A stretch of 26,764 bases of DNA from assembly GCA_016869775.1 (NCBI GenBank), contig VGDJ01000001.1, positions 1 through 26,764 on the forward strand, in the 5' to 3' direction. Positions 7,790-16,464 of this stretch are shown piece by piece (within the stretch, counting starts at the first letter, position 1; every line of letters begins with the position of its first letter). Source of the stretch: Alphaproteobacteria bacterium (GTDB lineage: Bacteria > Pseudomonadota > Alphaproteobacteria > Rickettsiales > UBA1997). The translations under genes were made by a program, and so were the position numbers. The notes beneath the pieces were generated by a model, which saw only the letters and a program-made list of their open reading frames with translations, was not told where the DNA came from and did no database searches.

Positions 7790-10459
7790 TTAATTTGTTG
7801 ATGATTTTAAATGATTTTTTAACTCTTCGATCAATTCAAGATATAGAGATTCTATTTGAAAAACAGCTTGATTGACCATTTTTTCATCGCTTTTAAGAGC
7901 TAAATCTAATTTTTTAATAAAATTTGCAAATTTTTCAGCGCCGATATTTGCAAGAATTCCTTTAAGAGAGTGAACATATGGGTTGAGCATTTTAATGTTA
8001 CCCTCTTCAGTATGCTTTTTTATTTTGCCAATTATTTCTTGACTGTCTTCAATAAATAACTCGATTATTTTATTTTTTTCTTCAAATGAAAAATTGTTTA
8101 TAAAATTGGCATTAAAAACCAATTCTTCATTGGAGTTTTGTTTTTCAGAATGTTGATCTAAATCTATCGATTCTGCATATATACTTGGGTCGATTTTAAT
8201 GAAGAAATTCGCTATAATTTTTATTAGATTATCGAAATTATTGCCTTTAATAAAATAATCATCGATTCCAGCTCTAAAAAAACTTACAATCATTTCATTA
8301 GATCCGTCCCCACTAAGAGCAATAATTGGGATTCTATTTCCATAGTAAATTTTATTTTTTTCTTCAATTTTCCTAATTTCCAATGAAGCATCCTCTCCCG
8401 ATACATAATTCATATTTATATCGGTAATTATTGCATCAAAACTCGAACAACCTTTTTCATCGATGCTTTTATTATAAAGATTAATAACCTCACTACCGTT
8501 TCTTGCTTCGACCACAATAATTCCGTATTTTTCGAGAATTTTTCTAGTTATTACCCGATTTAAATCTTGATCATCAGCTAAAATAATTTTTTTACCCACC
8601 AAAATTGAAATGATTTTATTTTTATCAATTCCAAGATATAAAAAATTATCACTATAGTCAGTTATATTTTTAGCAATTGTTCTGATCAAATGATTGTTGG
8701 GCGCCACTTTGCTGATATAATCAACAAAATTATTTCTCGCTTCTCTTTTATCAAGTTCGCTGATAAAAGTTTCGTAAGATAGTGATGTGGCGGCAATAAT
8801 TGGAACGTTATTTCTAATTCTTTTAATTCTATGACTAGCCTCAATGCCATCAATATGAGGCATTTGAATGTCCATCAGAACTAGGTTATATCGATAAGAT
8901 TCAGACATTAAAATTGCTTCCTTGCCACTATTAGCGATATCACATGATATTCTGGGCATTAATTTCTCAATTTTAGTTTTTAAAGCGATTAGGTTTATTT
9001 TATGATCATCAACTAGTAATATTTTTTTTAATTTACTAATCTCTTGGGCCCTTTGAAGCTCTTCATTGGTCGGATAACTGAATAACAATGAAAATTTTGT
9101 CCAGCCCTGCCCGCCATAACCATATTCAGATTCACACATGATATCACCGCCAAGGATTTTCATGTTCTTTTTACAAAAAGCTAGACCAAGTCCAGTTCCA
9201 CCTTTTTTACTAAAAGTTGTAAAATCTTTAAATAATTTAGTAATTTTTGAAGCCTGAATTCCAGGTCCGTTATCGGTAAAACTGATAATATTATATACCC
9301 TATTATTAATAAATTGCTGATCAAAACTAATCTTGATAGTCATATTTGGAAATTGATGCACATAGTAAAGAGCATTTTTGATGATATTATTGAAGATAAA
9401 ATAAAATCTTTGTTTGGTTATTTTAAAAAACAGATTTTCTATTTTAGTATCTTTGGGGGCTTCAAATATTATTCTATTTGCATATGAGGATTGAGGATAA
9501 TGTCTTTGAATTAATTCAATTATTTCAGTTGTATTTGCATAATAATATTCAGTCTCATCGATATTTTTTTCTCGTAAATCACTTAATACCAGATCAATAA
9601 TATCATTGGCATCTTTGGATGATTTTGATATTGAGTCGACAAATTCAATTAATGAATTTCTTTCACTATCGGCCAAATTGGAGTTCTCAACAATTTTTTT
9701 GACCAAATCGTCGTTATAAAGATTTTTTTTAACTAATATAATCTCGTTTTCACTTAAGGTAGTTCTTTGAACCTGATTAATCAGGTTTTCGATTTGAACA
9801 ATAACCGCATTAATACTATTCAAAGGATTTCTAAGTTCGTGGGCAATTGAACCAGCTAATGATCGAAAAATAGTTGCTTTTCTTTTTTCAAAATCACCTT
9901 GTTTAGCTTTTTCTAAAAATAAAGTACCACAAATAAGTGCCAGTGGTAAAAGTGTAATAGCATACCGAAGTTCATGAATTGGAATCGAAATAGTGTTAAA
10001 GCTATTAATCAAAAAAAAATAATAACCAAGATAAACGCCCAGTGATAGAACCACAGAAATTACCACAAAATTTGTAATAAAAAGAATAACTAGAAAAATC
10101 ATAATAGTTTCAGCCACTATCCACATAATAGAAACATCATTCATTAGCATGATATAAGTATAAGTTATCGGCAAAATCCACATAACCCACAAATACCAAT
10201 AAATCATGAATAGCGGTTTAAATTTTTGGTAATTTCGTTCAGTTTTATATAAAAAAAGTATAACCAACAATGAGCACAAACTGGAGCTAAATCTAAAAAA
10301 AACGCTATCGAACTTTTCGTTCAGCAAATAGACATTTACCGCCCAATAAAATGGGTGACCAACAAAAAATATGATTGAGCCAAAGAAAATGTTGTATCTA
10401 CTCCTCTCATAATCTTCATTGAGAAATTGTACAACTCTTTGGAATAGCTGATTGAACAT
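7790..10459 (-). CDS. CqsS/LqsS-like hybrid sensor histidine kinase with two REC domains and a C-terminal HPt
   Basis: An 889-residue paralogue of the kinase at 308-2896 with the same architecture: about six membrane helices (roughly 22-182), HisKA with H207 (SIAHELRNPL), ATPase with N362, D396 (DNGPG) and GTGLGL (421-426), REC1 with D530 and K584, REC2 with D680 and K739, and HPt with H830 (VHSLKGIL). The sensor segment LMNDVSIMW (105-113) closely resembles LMNDWSTIW of Vibrio cholerae CqsS as I recall it, the region that contacts the autoinducer CAI-1. REC1 and the kinase are conserved between the paralogues, while the sensor helices and the linker after HisKA diverge. This suggests duplication followed by a change of ligand or input. 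The start is ATG at 10459. Domain calls are sure; the ligand is inferred. Confidence 0.88.
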   Translation of the reverse strand: MFNQLFQRVVQFLNEDYERSRYNIFFGSIIFFVGHPFYWAVNVYLLNEKFDSVFFRFSSSLCSLLVILFLYKTERNYQKFKPLFMIYWYLWVMWILPITYTYIMLMNDVSIMWIVAETIMIFLVILFITNFVVISVVLSLGVYLGYYFFLINSFNTISIPIHELRYAITLLPLALICGTLFLEKAKQGDFEKRKATIFRSLAGSIAHELRNPLNSINAVIVQIENLINQVQRTTLSENEIILVKKNLYNDDLVKKIVENSNLADSERNSLIEFVDSISKSSKDANDIIDLVLSDLREKNIDETEYYYANTTEIIELIQRHYPQSSYANRIIFEAPKDTKIENLFFKITKQRFYFIFNNIIKNALYYVHQFPNMTIKISFDQQFINNRVYNIISFTDNGPGIQASKITKLFKDFTTFSKKGGTGLGLAFCKKNMKILGGDIMCESEYGYGGQGWTKFSLLFSYPTNEELQRAQEISKLKKILLVDDHKINLIALKTKIEKLMPRISCDIANSGKEAILMSESYRYNLVLMDIQMPHIDGIEASHRIKRIRNNVPIIAATSLSYETFISELDKREARNNFVDYISKVAPNNHLIRTIAKNITDYSDNFLYLGIDKNKIISILVGKKIILADDQDLNRVITRKILEKYGIIVVEARNGSEVINLYNKSIDEKGCSSFDAIITDINMNYVSGEDASLEIRKIEEKNKIYYGNRIPIIALSGDGSNEMIVSFFRAGIDDYFIKGNNFDNLIKIIANFFIKIDPSIYAESIDLDQHSEKQNSNEELVFNANFINNFSFEEKNKIIELFIEDSQEIIGKIKKHTEEGNIKMLNPYVHSLKGILANIGAEKFANFIKKLDLALKSDEKMVNQAVFQIESLYLELIEELKNHLKSSTN

Positions 10460-10575
10460 TTAGGGATGATTTTAATGAGTTTTTATAATCATAAAAATTT
10501 GGATTATAAATTACTACCAACAAATATTGCCGATTTATTCAACTCTGTTGAAAATATAATCTAAAAAATACCAAT

Positions 10576-10613
10576 AAAAAAGGTTCCTCAACTTAAATTG
10601 AAGAACCTTTTTT
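10576..10613 (-). terminator. Rho-independent terminator of the fadL-like gene
   Basis: A long hairpin: AAAAAAGGTTC (10576-10586) pairs with GAACCTTTTTT (10603-10613), and after one C/A mismatch the inner TCAA/TTGA arms pair around a 6-base loop. Read on the minus strand it gives a G+C-containing stem with a U-tract, 26 bases past the stop of the minus-strand fadL-like gene. It should insulate the downstream hybrid kinase, which then needs its own promoter in about 115 bases. Confidence 0.8.
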
Positions 10614-10638
10614 AGTAAGCTAATAAAATATGATTTTT

Positions 10639-11898
10639 CTAAAACTGCTTTTTAATTGCTAATGAAATCACATCAACCGAAGTATGATATTGTCCACTTA
10701 AAGTACCTTCAATGTTGTTACTACCCATGCTCTTAATATCAATTCTGCCGGTTTTATAAAATTGATGAACATATGCCAAATCTAATTCTAAATCATTGTC
10801 AAATTTATGATTTAGACCAGCACTTAGCCAATATTTATTTGAAGCTGGCACTCTCGGCTCACGATTTCTATTGTTAATAGCTTCTTTTTCGTAAGCCAAA
10901 CCAGCTCTGAGTATATTTTTATTATTTAAGCTATAATTCGCACCGATCGAGTAAAGAATTGAATCGTTCCAATTGAAGTTAGATGAAGAGCTAAACAATG
11001 GATTGTCGTAGGCATTAAGGCTTAATTTTTCTAATTTTGACCATCTAGTCCAAATTGAATCGGCAACCAATTGAAAGTCTTTAGAAAAATTATGCGATAA
11101 GCCTATTGATAAAGACTCTGGGGTAGAAGTTTTAGACTTAAAGCGTGAGGAGGCGACATTTTGCAATTCTGTGCTGCCCTTAATATTATGAACAATCTTT
11201 GAACGATAACCCACGCCAATTTTTGTGTCTTGATTTATTTTGTATGTGGCACCTAAGTTAAAACCATAGCCCATATCACTTCCTGAAACTTCTCCGATTT
11301 GATCAGCATAAGTAGTTGGATCTTTTGAAAGAGTAGAAAGTTTAACTTCATAACGTTGCGCAACTAACCCAGCACCAACCGATAAATCATCGGTAATTTT
11401 GTAGGCCAATGATGGATTAAAATTTAGAGTTTTAATTGAACTGTTTAAAGCACGATATTTACCGGTCCAATCGGCTCGATATGATGTTTTTAAACCAAAA
11501 GGTGAAGTAAGGGCAAAATTTAAAGACAACTTATTAGAGATTGGTGAAGAAATATAAAAAGCTGGAATTAAGTTTTCACTACCAATATTGCTTGGATCAC
11601 GACCATTTGTTGAACCAAAAGCATTTGAACCAGTCATGTTATCAGGGTCAATTTTTAGATTTAAATAGCTCATCGAGAGTATAGCTTCATTTTTCTTGGC
11701 TCCAGCTGTTATGGATGGATTAAAAAAACTATCACTAACATCGTGAGAACCAGTGGTTGAGCCTGCATAACTATTGCCAAGACCTGAAGTTGAATAAATA
11801 TAAGTAGAATATCCTCCAGCAAAAGCGCTAGAATAAATTGATGATGAGAGCGCAATCGAAAGCACGGCTTTTTTAAAGTGTTTTGTATAATTTTTCAT
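10639..11898 (-). CDS. FadL-family outer-membrane hydrophobic compound transporter
   Basis: A 419-residue protein with a signal peptide (basic start, hydrophobic 11-22, likely cleavage after SSAFA at 27). The mature start has the STSGLGNSYAGSTTG and FFNPS segments typical of the FadL/TodX (OMPP1) N-terminal hatch, then alternating amphipathic strands. The last residue is phenylalanine, as expected for an outer-membrane beta-barrel. FadL proteins move long-chain fatty acids and other hydrophobic molecules across the outer membrane by lateral diffusion; in some bacteria they also take up long-chain signal molecules. It has its own terminator and probable promoter, so it is likely a single-gene unit. 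The substrate is unknown. Confidence 0.85.
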   Translation of the reverse strand: MKNYTKHFKKAVLSIALSSSIYSSAFAGGYSTYIYSTSGLGNSYAGSTTGSHDVSDSFFNPSITAGAKKNEAILSMSYLNLKIDPDNMTGSNAFGSTNGRDPSNIGSENLIPAFYISSPISNKLSLNFALTSPFGLKTSYRADWTGKYRALNSSIKTLNFNPSLAYKITDDLSVGAGLVAQRYEVKLSTLSKDPTTYADQIGEVSGSDMGYGFNLGATYKINQDTKIGVGYRSKIVHNIKGSTELQNVASSRFKSKTSTPESLSIGLSHNFSKDFQLVADSIWTRWSKLEKLSLNAYDNPLFSSSSNFNWNDSILYSIGANYSLNNKNILRAGLAYEKEAINNRNREPRVPASNKYWLSAGLNHKFDNDLELDLAYVHQFYKTGRIDIKSMGSNNIEGTLSGQYHTSVDVISLAIKKQF

Positions 11899-11960
11899 AG
11901 TATTAATATTTTATAATAAGATTTGATGATATTTGAATTTATTAAAAACTTTTCGTAATT

Positions 11961-11966
11961 ATTATA
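11961..11966 (-). promoter_or_regulatory. Probable -10 box of the fadL-like gene
   Basis: TATAAT on the minus strand, placing transcription start about 55 bases before the ATG at 11898. The expected -35 position holds only a weak AT-rich hexamer, so the assignment rests on the perfect -10 match in very AT-rich DNA. Confidence 0.35.
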
Positions 11967-12245
11967 GTCTTTTATTACAAATTTAAATTTAAATATTTTT
12001 TATAAACATACATTTTGCTCCTTATTGGAACGCAAAAAAACTTTTAAAACACATAGAACCAAACTTAACCAAAAATTTATAAATAGGCTCCTGAGGCTCT
12101 TGGCAGGGTTATGCAATATTTGGCATTTCATCTCAAAAATAAGCTTAATCAAAAAAATAAATCAAAATTTACATTTTATTTTTATAAATTATAAAATACT
12201 CAGAATTGATGATTTACATTGTTCGACCGCTATTCAATCTAGTTT

Positions 12246-12251
12246 TTGACA
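12246..12251 (+). promoter_or_regulatory. Possible -35 box of the obgE operon
   Basis: A perfect TTGACA about 62 bases ahead of obgE. The matching -10 is poor: AT-rich candidates follow but none has both good sequence and 17-bp spacing. It is the best candidate promoter for the nine-gene operon. Confidence 0.3.
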
Positions 12252-12312
12252 TAATTAAATTCTTATTAAATCACATTTTCGTAAACAAATTTTACAATAA
12301 AATTATTAATTT

Positions 12313-13344
12313 ATGCAATTTATTGATGAAGCCAAAATTCATGTTCAATCCGGCAATGGTGGAAATGGAGCTTCAAGCTTTCGTAGAGAAAAATTTATTC
12401 CACGCGGAGGACCAGATGGTGGCGACGGTGGTCGCGGCGGTAGCGTAATTTTTCGATGCGTTAAAAATCTCAATACTTTGATTGACTTTCGTTTTAAACA
12501 ACATTTTTTTGCTAAAAACGGTGAGTCTGGAAGAGGTCGAAATCAAAACGGCCTATCAGGTGAAAATCTTATCTTGAATGTTCCGATCGGTACGCAAATT
12601 TTTAATGAGGAGAATCATGAATTAATTGCCGACCTAATGAATGATGGCGAAGAAATTATCATCGCCAAGGGTGGACGAGGCGGACTTGGCAACTCAAACT
12701 TCAAAAGCTCGACAAATCGCGCACCAACTTATGCTCAAAAAGGTGAAGAAGGTGAAAAATTTTGGGTCAGACTTCAATTAAAACTTCTCTCGGATGCAGG
12801 ATTGCTCGGCATGCCTAACGCTGGCAAATCAACATTTTTATCGGTAACAACTCGAGCTAAACCTAAAATCGCCGATTACCCTTTTACAACATTAAAACCT
12901 CAATTAGGAGTTGTTTACGTTGATAATAAGGAATTTGTTCTAGCCGATATTCCTGGTTTAATCGAGGGCGCAAGTGAGGGTAAAGGTTTGGGCGATAGGT
13001 TTTTAAAGCACATCGAAAGGTGCGGTGTTTTGCTTCATCTTATTGATGCAACTGCTGAAAATATTGTTGAAAATTACAATATTATTCGTCAAGAATTGGC
13101 CGGTTATAATGAAGAATTACTTACCAAGCCCGAAATTATTGCTCTAAATAAAATCGATATGATTGACTCAAAAGATTTAACTAAAAAATTTAATCAACTT
13201 AAAAAATTTGTTAGCAAAAACCACAATCAAGCTCCGCAAATTTTTAAAATTTCAGCACTCACTAATGATGGAATTGATGAAGTTTTACGCGCTCTTCTTC
13301 AGCAAATTAAACTATATCACGATAACAATGACCAATCAAACTAA
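12313..13344 (+). CDS. obgE: GTPase Obg/CgtA
   Basis: A 343-residue ribosome-assembly and stress-signalling GTPase of near-standard alphaproteobacterial length. The glycine-rich Obg fold occupies residues 1-158 ([20 protein letters not shown] and GGDGGRGG). The G domain has G1 GMPNAGKST (166-174), switch I with T192/T193, G3 DIPG (212-215), G4 NKID (279-282) and G5 SAL (314-316). Obg binds the 50S subunit and couples ribosome maturation to nutrient status. It opens a nine-gene plus-strand run and overlaps the next gene by 17 bases. Confidence 0.97.
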   Translation: MQFIDEAKIHVQSGNGGNGASSFRREKFIPRGGPDGGDGGRGGSVIFRCVKNLNTLIDFRFKQHFFAKNGESGRGRNQNGLSGENLILNVPIGTQIFNEENHELIADLMNDGEEIIIAKGGRGGLGNSNFKSSTNRAPTYAQKGEEGEKFWVRLQLKLLSDAGLLGMPNAGKSTFLSVTTRAKPKIADYPFTTLKPQLGVVYVDNKEFVLADIPGLIEGASEGKGLGDRFLKHIERCGVLLHLIDATAENIVENYNIIRQELAGYNEELLTKPEIIALNKIDMIDSKDLTKKFNQLKKFVSKNHNQAPQIFKISALTNDGIDEVLRALLQQIKLYHDNNDQSN

Positions 13345-14080
13345 ACAATGCGCCCTAATAACGGGCGGTAGTCAAAGAATTGGTAAAGAAATGGCAATAT
13401 TTTTGGCACAAAATAACTATGATGTGGTTATTCATTATAATAAATCAGAAAAATCTGCACAAGAATTGTTGAAATTTTTAAAACAACAATATCGCATTAA
13501 TGGAGGCATAGTTGGTGGAGATTTAAGCGATAAATCCTCGACCCGTGAAATTGCAAATTACATGATCAACAACTTTCCGAACTGGAATTTACTAATCAAC
13601 AATGCTTCAATTTTTAATAAATCAAAATTCATCGAAAATATCGAGGATGAGTTCGAAAAAAACCTCGCAATTCACCTAATTTCGCCAACTTTTCTAAGTT
13701 ATTTTTTCGCTAAAAATGTTATCAATAACAACATTTCTGATGCCCAAATTATTAACATGATCGACAAAAATATCGCTCGTTACGATACCATAAATTTTTA
13801 TTATCTTTTATCAAAAAAATGTTTAGCAGAATTTACCAAAATGTTAGCTCTTCAATTGGCACCCATGGTCAGAGTTAACGCTTTAGCACCAGGATACATT
13901 TTGCCTGCAACCGATTCATGCATAAACCACGCTCATATCACTTCAAAAATAATTCCAGTTAAAAAAATTGGACACCCTAAAAATATTGTTCAAACTCTCG
14001 AATTTTTACTCAAAAACGATTTTATCAATGGACAAATTTTATCAATCGATGGGGGCGCTTCTTTAAATCATGCTGGATAA
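13328..14080 (+). CDS. PTR1/FolM-like short-chain dehydrogenase (pteridine reductase type)
   Basis: A 250-residue SDR. It has TGGSQRIG (12-19), the arginine-containing nucleotide motif typical of NADPH-dependent pteridine reductases, NNAS (91-94), and a catalytic set D146, Y159, K163. Aspartate replaces the usual SDR serine, and the 13- and 4-residue spacings equal those of the pteridine reductase PTR1 triad. Alphaproteobacterial FolM-like proteins have the same arrangement. The likely role is reduction of dihydropterins (folate or monapterin cofactors), though a different carbonyl substrate is possible. I chose ATG at 13328, which overlaps obgE by 17 bases; longer starts would read deep into obgE. 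The next gene starts 11 bases before its stop. Confidence 0.8.
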   Translation: MTNQTKQCALITGGSQRIGKEMAIFLAQNNYDVVIHYNKSEKSAQELLKFLKQQYRINGGIVGGDLSDKSSTREIANYMINNFPNWNLLINNASIFNKSKFIENIEDEFEKNLAIHLISPTFLSYFFAKNVINNNISDAQIINMIDKNIARYDTINFYYLLSKKCLAEFTKMLALQLAPMVRVNALAPGYILPATDSCINHAHITSKIIPVKKIGHPKNIVQTLEFLLKNDFINGQILSIDGGASLNHAG

Positions 14081-14903
14081 TTCAAACCTTTTTCCAATCT
14101 CTATATTCGCAGGACGCGGTCAATTGCCAAAAATATTAATCGATGATTGTTTAACCAAAAATCGGCGCTTTAAATTATTTTTATTGCATGGCGAAAATTA
14201 TGAAATTGATTACTCAAGATATAATCCAATAACTCTCGGCTACGGTGAAATTGAAAAATTTCTTAAAATACTTAAAGATGAAAATTTGAAACATATTGTT
14301 TTTATCGGAGCGGTTACTAAGCCAAACTTTGCAAGTTTGAAGGTAGATAAAAAGGGTGCAATTTTACTTGGCAAAATTATCGCCAACAAAATTTTAGGCG
14401 ACGATGCAGTTCTTCGAACAGTTATAAATTTCTTTGAAAAAGAGGGTTTAAAAATTATTAGAATTGATGAACTACTCGATTGCGTTATATCAACAAAAAC
14501 AACTTTAACAAAAATTTTACCAAATACTCAAAATTTGATCGACATCGAAATTGGTGCCAAAGCAATCAAGCATTTTTCAAAATTCGATGTTGGACAATCG
14601 ATCGTAGTTTCACAAAAACAAATTATTGCGGTTGAAGCGCTTGAAGGAACAGATGAAATGATTGCAAGATGCTCTAAGCTTGAAGCTGAATTTGCCAAAA
14701 ATGCCATTTTAATTAAAATGAAAAAAATTTATCAAACTACTAAGGCTGATCTTCCAACAATAGGAGTTGAAACTATCGAAAAATGTGCCAAAGCCAAAAT
14801 AATTGGAATTGCCATAGAAACCAATAATACCTTAGTTTTAGACAAAGAAAATGTTATCAAAAAAGCCAATGAATTGGGTTTATTTTTAACCACCATAAAA
14901 TGA
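14070..14903 (+). CDS. lpxI: UDP-2,3-diacylglucosamine pyrophosphatase LpxI
   Basis: A 277-residue enzyme, normal for LpxI (DUF1009). It hydrolyses UDP-2,3-diacylglucosamine to lipid X in lipid A synthesis, the alphaproteobacterial replacement for LpxH. Visible signatures are FAGRGQLP near the N-terminus (13-20), GDDAVLR (110-116), EGTDEMI (192-198) and KADLPTIG (225-232), in which D227 corresponds to the essential aspartate of Caulobacter LpxI. The start overlaps the SDR gene by 11 bases and the stop overlaps the CCA enzyme by 4, indicating translational coupling. It implies that the organism makes lipopolysaccharide, in line with the EptA-like gene downstream. Confidence 0.93.
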   Translation: MLDNSNLFPISIFAGRGQLPKILIDDCLTKNRRFKLFLLHGENYEIDYSRYNPITLGYGEIEKFLKILKDENLKHIVFIGAVTKPNFASLKVDKKGAILLGKIIANKILGDDAVLRTVINFFEKEGLKIIRIDELLDCVISTKTTLTKILPNTQNLIDIEIGAKAIKHFSKFDVGQSIVVSQKQIIAVEALEGTDEMIARCSKLEAEFAKNAILIKMKKIYQTTKADLPTIGVETIEKCAKAKIIGIAIETNNTLVLDKENVIKKANELGLFLTTIK

Positions 14904-16138
14904 TTTTAGAAACCGAAAAATCTTTAATTTTATCTAAACTTCCAAACGAAACTCGAATAATTTTTAATATCTTTGGTGATAATATTCGTTTGGTTGGAGG
15001 ATGTGTTCGAGATTTGTTATTAAATCATCAAATCAATGATTTTGATTTCGCCTGCATATTTGAACCCAAAAAAGTTCAAGATTTACTTTTGCAAAATAAT
15101 ATTAGATCAATTCCTACCGGCTTAAAACATGGAACAATCACCGCTTTGGTTGGTAAATTTCAATTTCAAATTACCACTTTACGACGAGATATACAGCATT
15201 TTGGTCGCAATTGCGAAGTAGCTTTTACCGATGATTTTATCGAAGACGCAAAAAGAAGAGATTTTACAATTAACGCTCTTTATCTTGATAGATTTGGCAA
15301 TATTTATGATTATTTTAACGGCATAAATGATTTAAATAATAAAAGGGTTTGCTTTATTGGCGACCCAAAACAAAGAATACAAGAAGATTCCTTAAGAATT
15401 TTAAGATTTTTTAGATTTTCAAGTTATTTCAGCAAAAACCTTGATGAGCAAGGTTTGCAGGCTTGCATTGATTTAAAAGAATCCCTCAAAATTATTTCAA
15501 AGGAGCGCGTTCGTGATGAATTTTGCAAAATTCTAAAATCACCTGATCACCAACAATTAAATAAAATTTTACAACTCATTAATCACGAAAATTTTGATCA
15601 AATATTATGGCAATCAAACATCGATAATCTTGGCTTTGAAAGACTTTTAAATTTTACAAATCTTATTCCTCAAAAAAACTTGTTTTTAAGCAAAATAACT
15701 ACAATTTTTGTGAATAGTAATTTTGACAAAAAACTTTTTTATGAAAATTTTAGAGCTAAAAATTTTGAAAAAAAATTTATCCAACTTTATCAAAATTTTC
15801 AAAATGAGCTTATGATTAATAATTTTGATTTAACAAAAATTAACCTATTTTTAATAGAATTTTCAAAAGATATTTTGGTTAGTTTTTTTGTAATTTTTTT
15901 TGCCAAAAATCCTTCGAAGCATTCAGAAAATGACTTGGAAAATATAATTAGTTACATTATAAATAAGCCAATACCGTTGTTTCCAATCACCATAAATGAT
16001 TTAATCGCAATTAATTGTCCAAAAAACAAGCTTTCTAAGGTACTTAAAAAGTTAAAAATATTATGGGCCAAAAATGATTTCAAAATATCTAGCCAAGATA
16101 TTCTAAAATCATACAATTTAGTAAATGATTTATCTTAA
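14900..16138 (+). CDS. cca: CCA-adding tRNA nucleotidyltransferase / poly(A) polymerase family
   Basis: A 412-residue class II nucleotidyltransferase that adds or repairs the 3' CCA of tRNAs. The head domain has GGCVRD (33-38) and the metal-binding pair D47/D49 (INDFDFA), followed by TGLKHGT (73-79), LRRD, RRDFTINAL (119-127) and the RNA/nucleotide-binding QEDSLRILRFFRF segment (161-173). The C-terminal half is lysine- and asparagine-rich and poorly conserved, as usual. No HD domain is apparent. It starts with the ATGA overlap of lpxI. Family confidence is high; CCA-adding rather than poly(A) activity is the normal alphaproteobacterial assignment. Confidence 0.9.
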   Translation: MILETEKSLILSKLPNETRIIFNIFGDNIRLVGGCVRDLLLNHQINDFDFACIFEPKKVQDLLLQNNIRSIPTGLKHGTITALVGKFQFQITTLRRDIQHFGRNCEVAFTDDFIEDAKRRDFTINALYLDRFGNIYDYFNGINDLNNKRVCFIGDPKQRIQEDSLRILRFFRFSSYFSKNLDEQGLQACIDLKESLKIISKERVRDEFCKILKSPDHQQLNKILQLINHENFDQILWQSNIDNLGFERLLNFTNLIPQKNLFLSKITTIFVNSNFDKKLFYENFRAKNFEKKFIQLYQNFQNELMINNFDLTKINLFLIEFSKDILVSFFVIFFAKNPSKHSENDLENIISYIINKPIPLFPITINDLIAINCPKNKLSKVLKKLKILWAKNDFKISSQDILKSYNLVNDLS

Positions 16139-16156
16139 AAACTTAAAATAAATACC

Positions 16157-16462
16157 ATGGCAACTTCAAAGCAAGAGCAATTATACAACGAAATCATTCA
16201 ATATTATGATTTTGCTGAAAAACTGGTTCAAATAACTGAGAATAGCCAAGATGAAATAGCCGAACAGCAATTCGAAATTATTCAAGAGGCCATCGAAAGA
16301 TTTGAAAAATGCGCCGATTTTCTCGCTAATCAATATATTGAATATGTCAAAACTGGTGAGAGTTCACAATTAGTTGACGCAACTCGTTCATCACTTCGAG
16401 ACATATCTGCAAAACTTGAAGAATGTCGCAATAAAATTCTGATTCTTCATAACAAAGACTAA
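16157..16462 (+). CDS. Small helical protein of unknown function
   Basis: A 101-residue acidic, strongly helical protein that I do not recognise. It has no signal peptide, membrane segment or cysteine pair motif (two isolated cysteines near 52 and 90). Heptad-like spacing across about 10-70 (YNEIIQYYDFAEKL, QQFEIIQEAIERFEKC) suggests a helical bundle or a short coiled coil. It lies 18 bases after the CCA enzyme and 2 bases before the prenyl synthase, so it is almost certainly expressed with them. Length and position suggested exonuclease VII small subunit, but the conserved XseB pattern is absent. Confidence 0.75.
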   Translation: MATSKQEQLYNEIIQYYDFAEKLVQITENSQDEIAEQQFEIIQEAIERFEKCADFLANQYIEYVKTGESSQLVDATRSSLRDISAKLEECRNKILILHNKD

Positions 16463-16464
16463 GG

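Larger units (their letters stand above)
11899..12312. other. Divergent intergenic region between fadL-like gene and obgE
   Basis: About 410 bases with no convincing gene. It holds a TATAAT-like box for the fadL-like gene (11961-11966, minus), a TTGACA box ahead of obgE (12246-12251), a hairpin at 12013-12037 that also contains a Shine-Dalgarno-like AAGGAG followed by a 12-codon minus-strand frame, and a locally G+C-richer patch at about 12085-12120 with tandem GGCTC and TTGGCA words. No tRNA fold was recognised. A 74-codon plus-strand frame (12025-12249) looks like chance. Confidence 0.5.

Noticed and set aside
12100..12114. Sigma-54-like promoter (TGGCA ... TGCA) ahead of obgE
   Set aside because: The GG-to-GC spacing is one base shorter than sigma-54 promoters require, and no enhancer-binding regulator is nearby.
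12205..12245. tRNA-like GTTCGA word before obgE
   Set aside because: No acceptor stem, anticodon arm or D-arm could be paired around it.
12025..12249. 74-codon plus-strand frame before obgE
   Set aside because: It starts with TTG, has low-complexity Lys/Asn/Ile composition, no ribosome site and no motif; likely chance in AT-rich DNA.
16157..16462. Exonuclease VII small subunit (xseB) for the 101-residue protein next to ispB
   Set aside because: xseB often neighbours prenyl synthase genes, but the conserved XseB helix pattern is not present.
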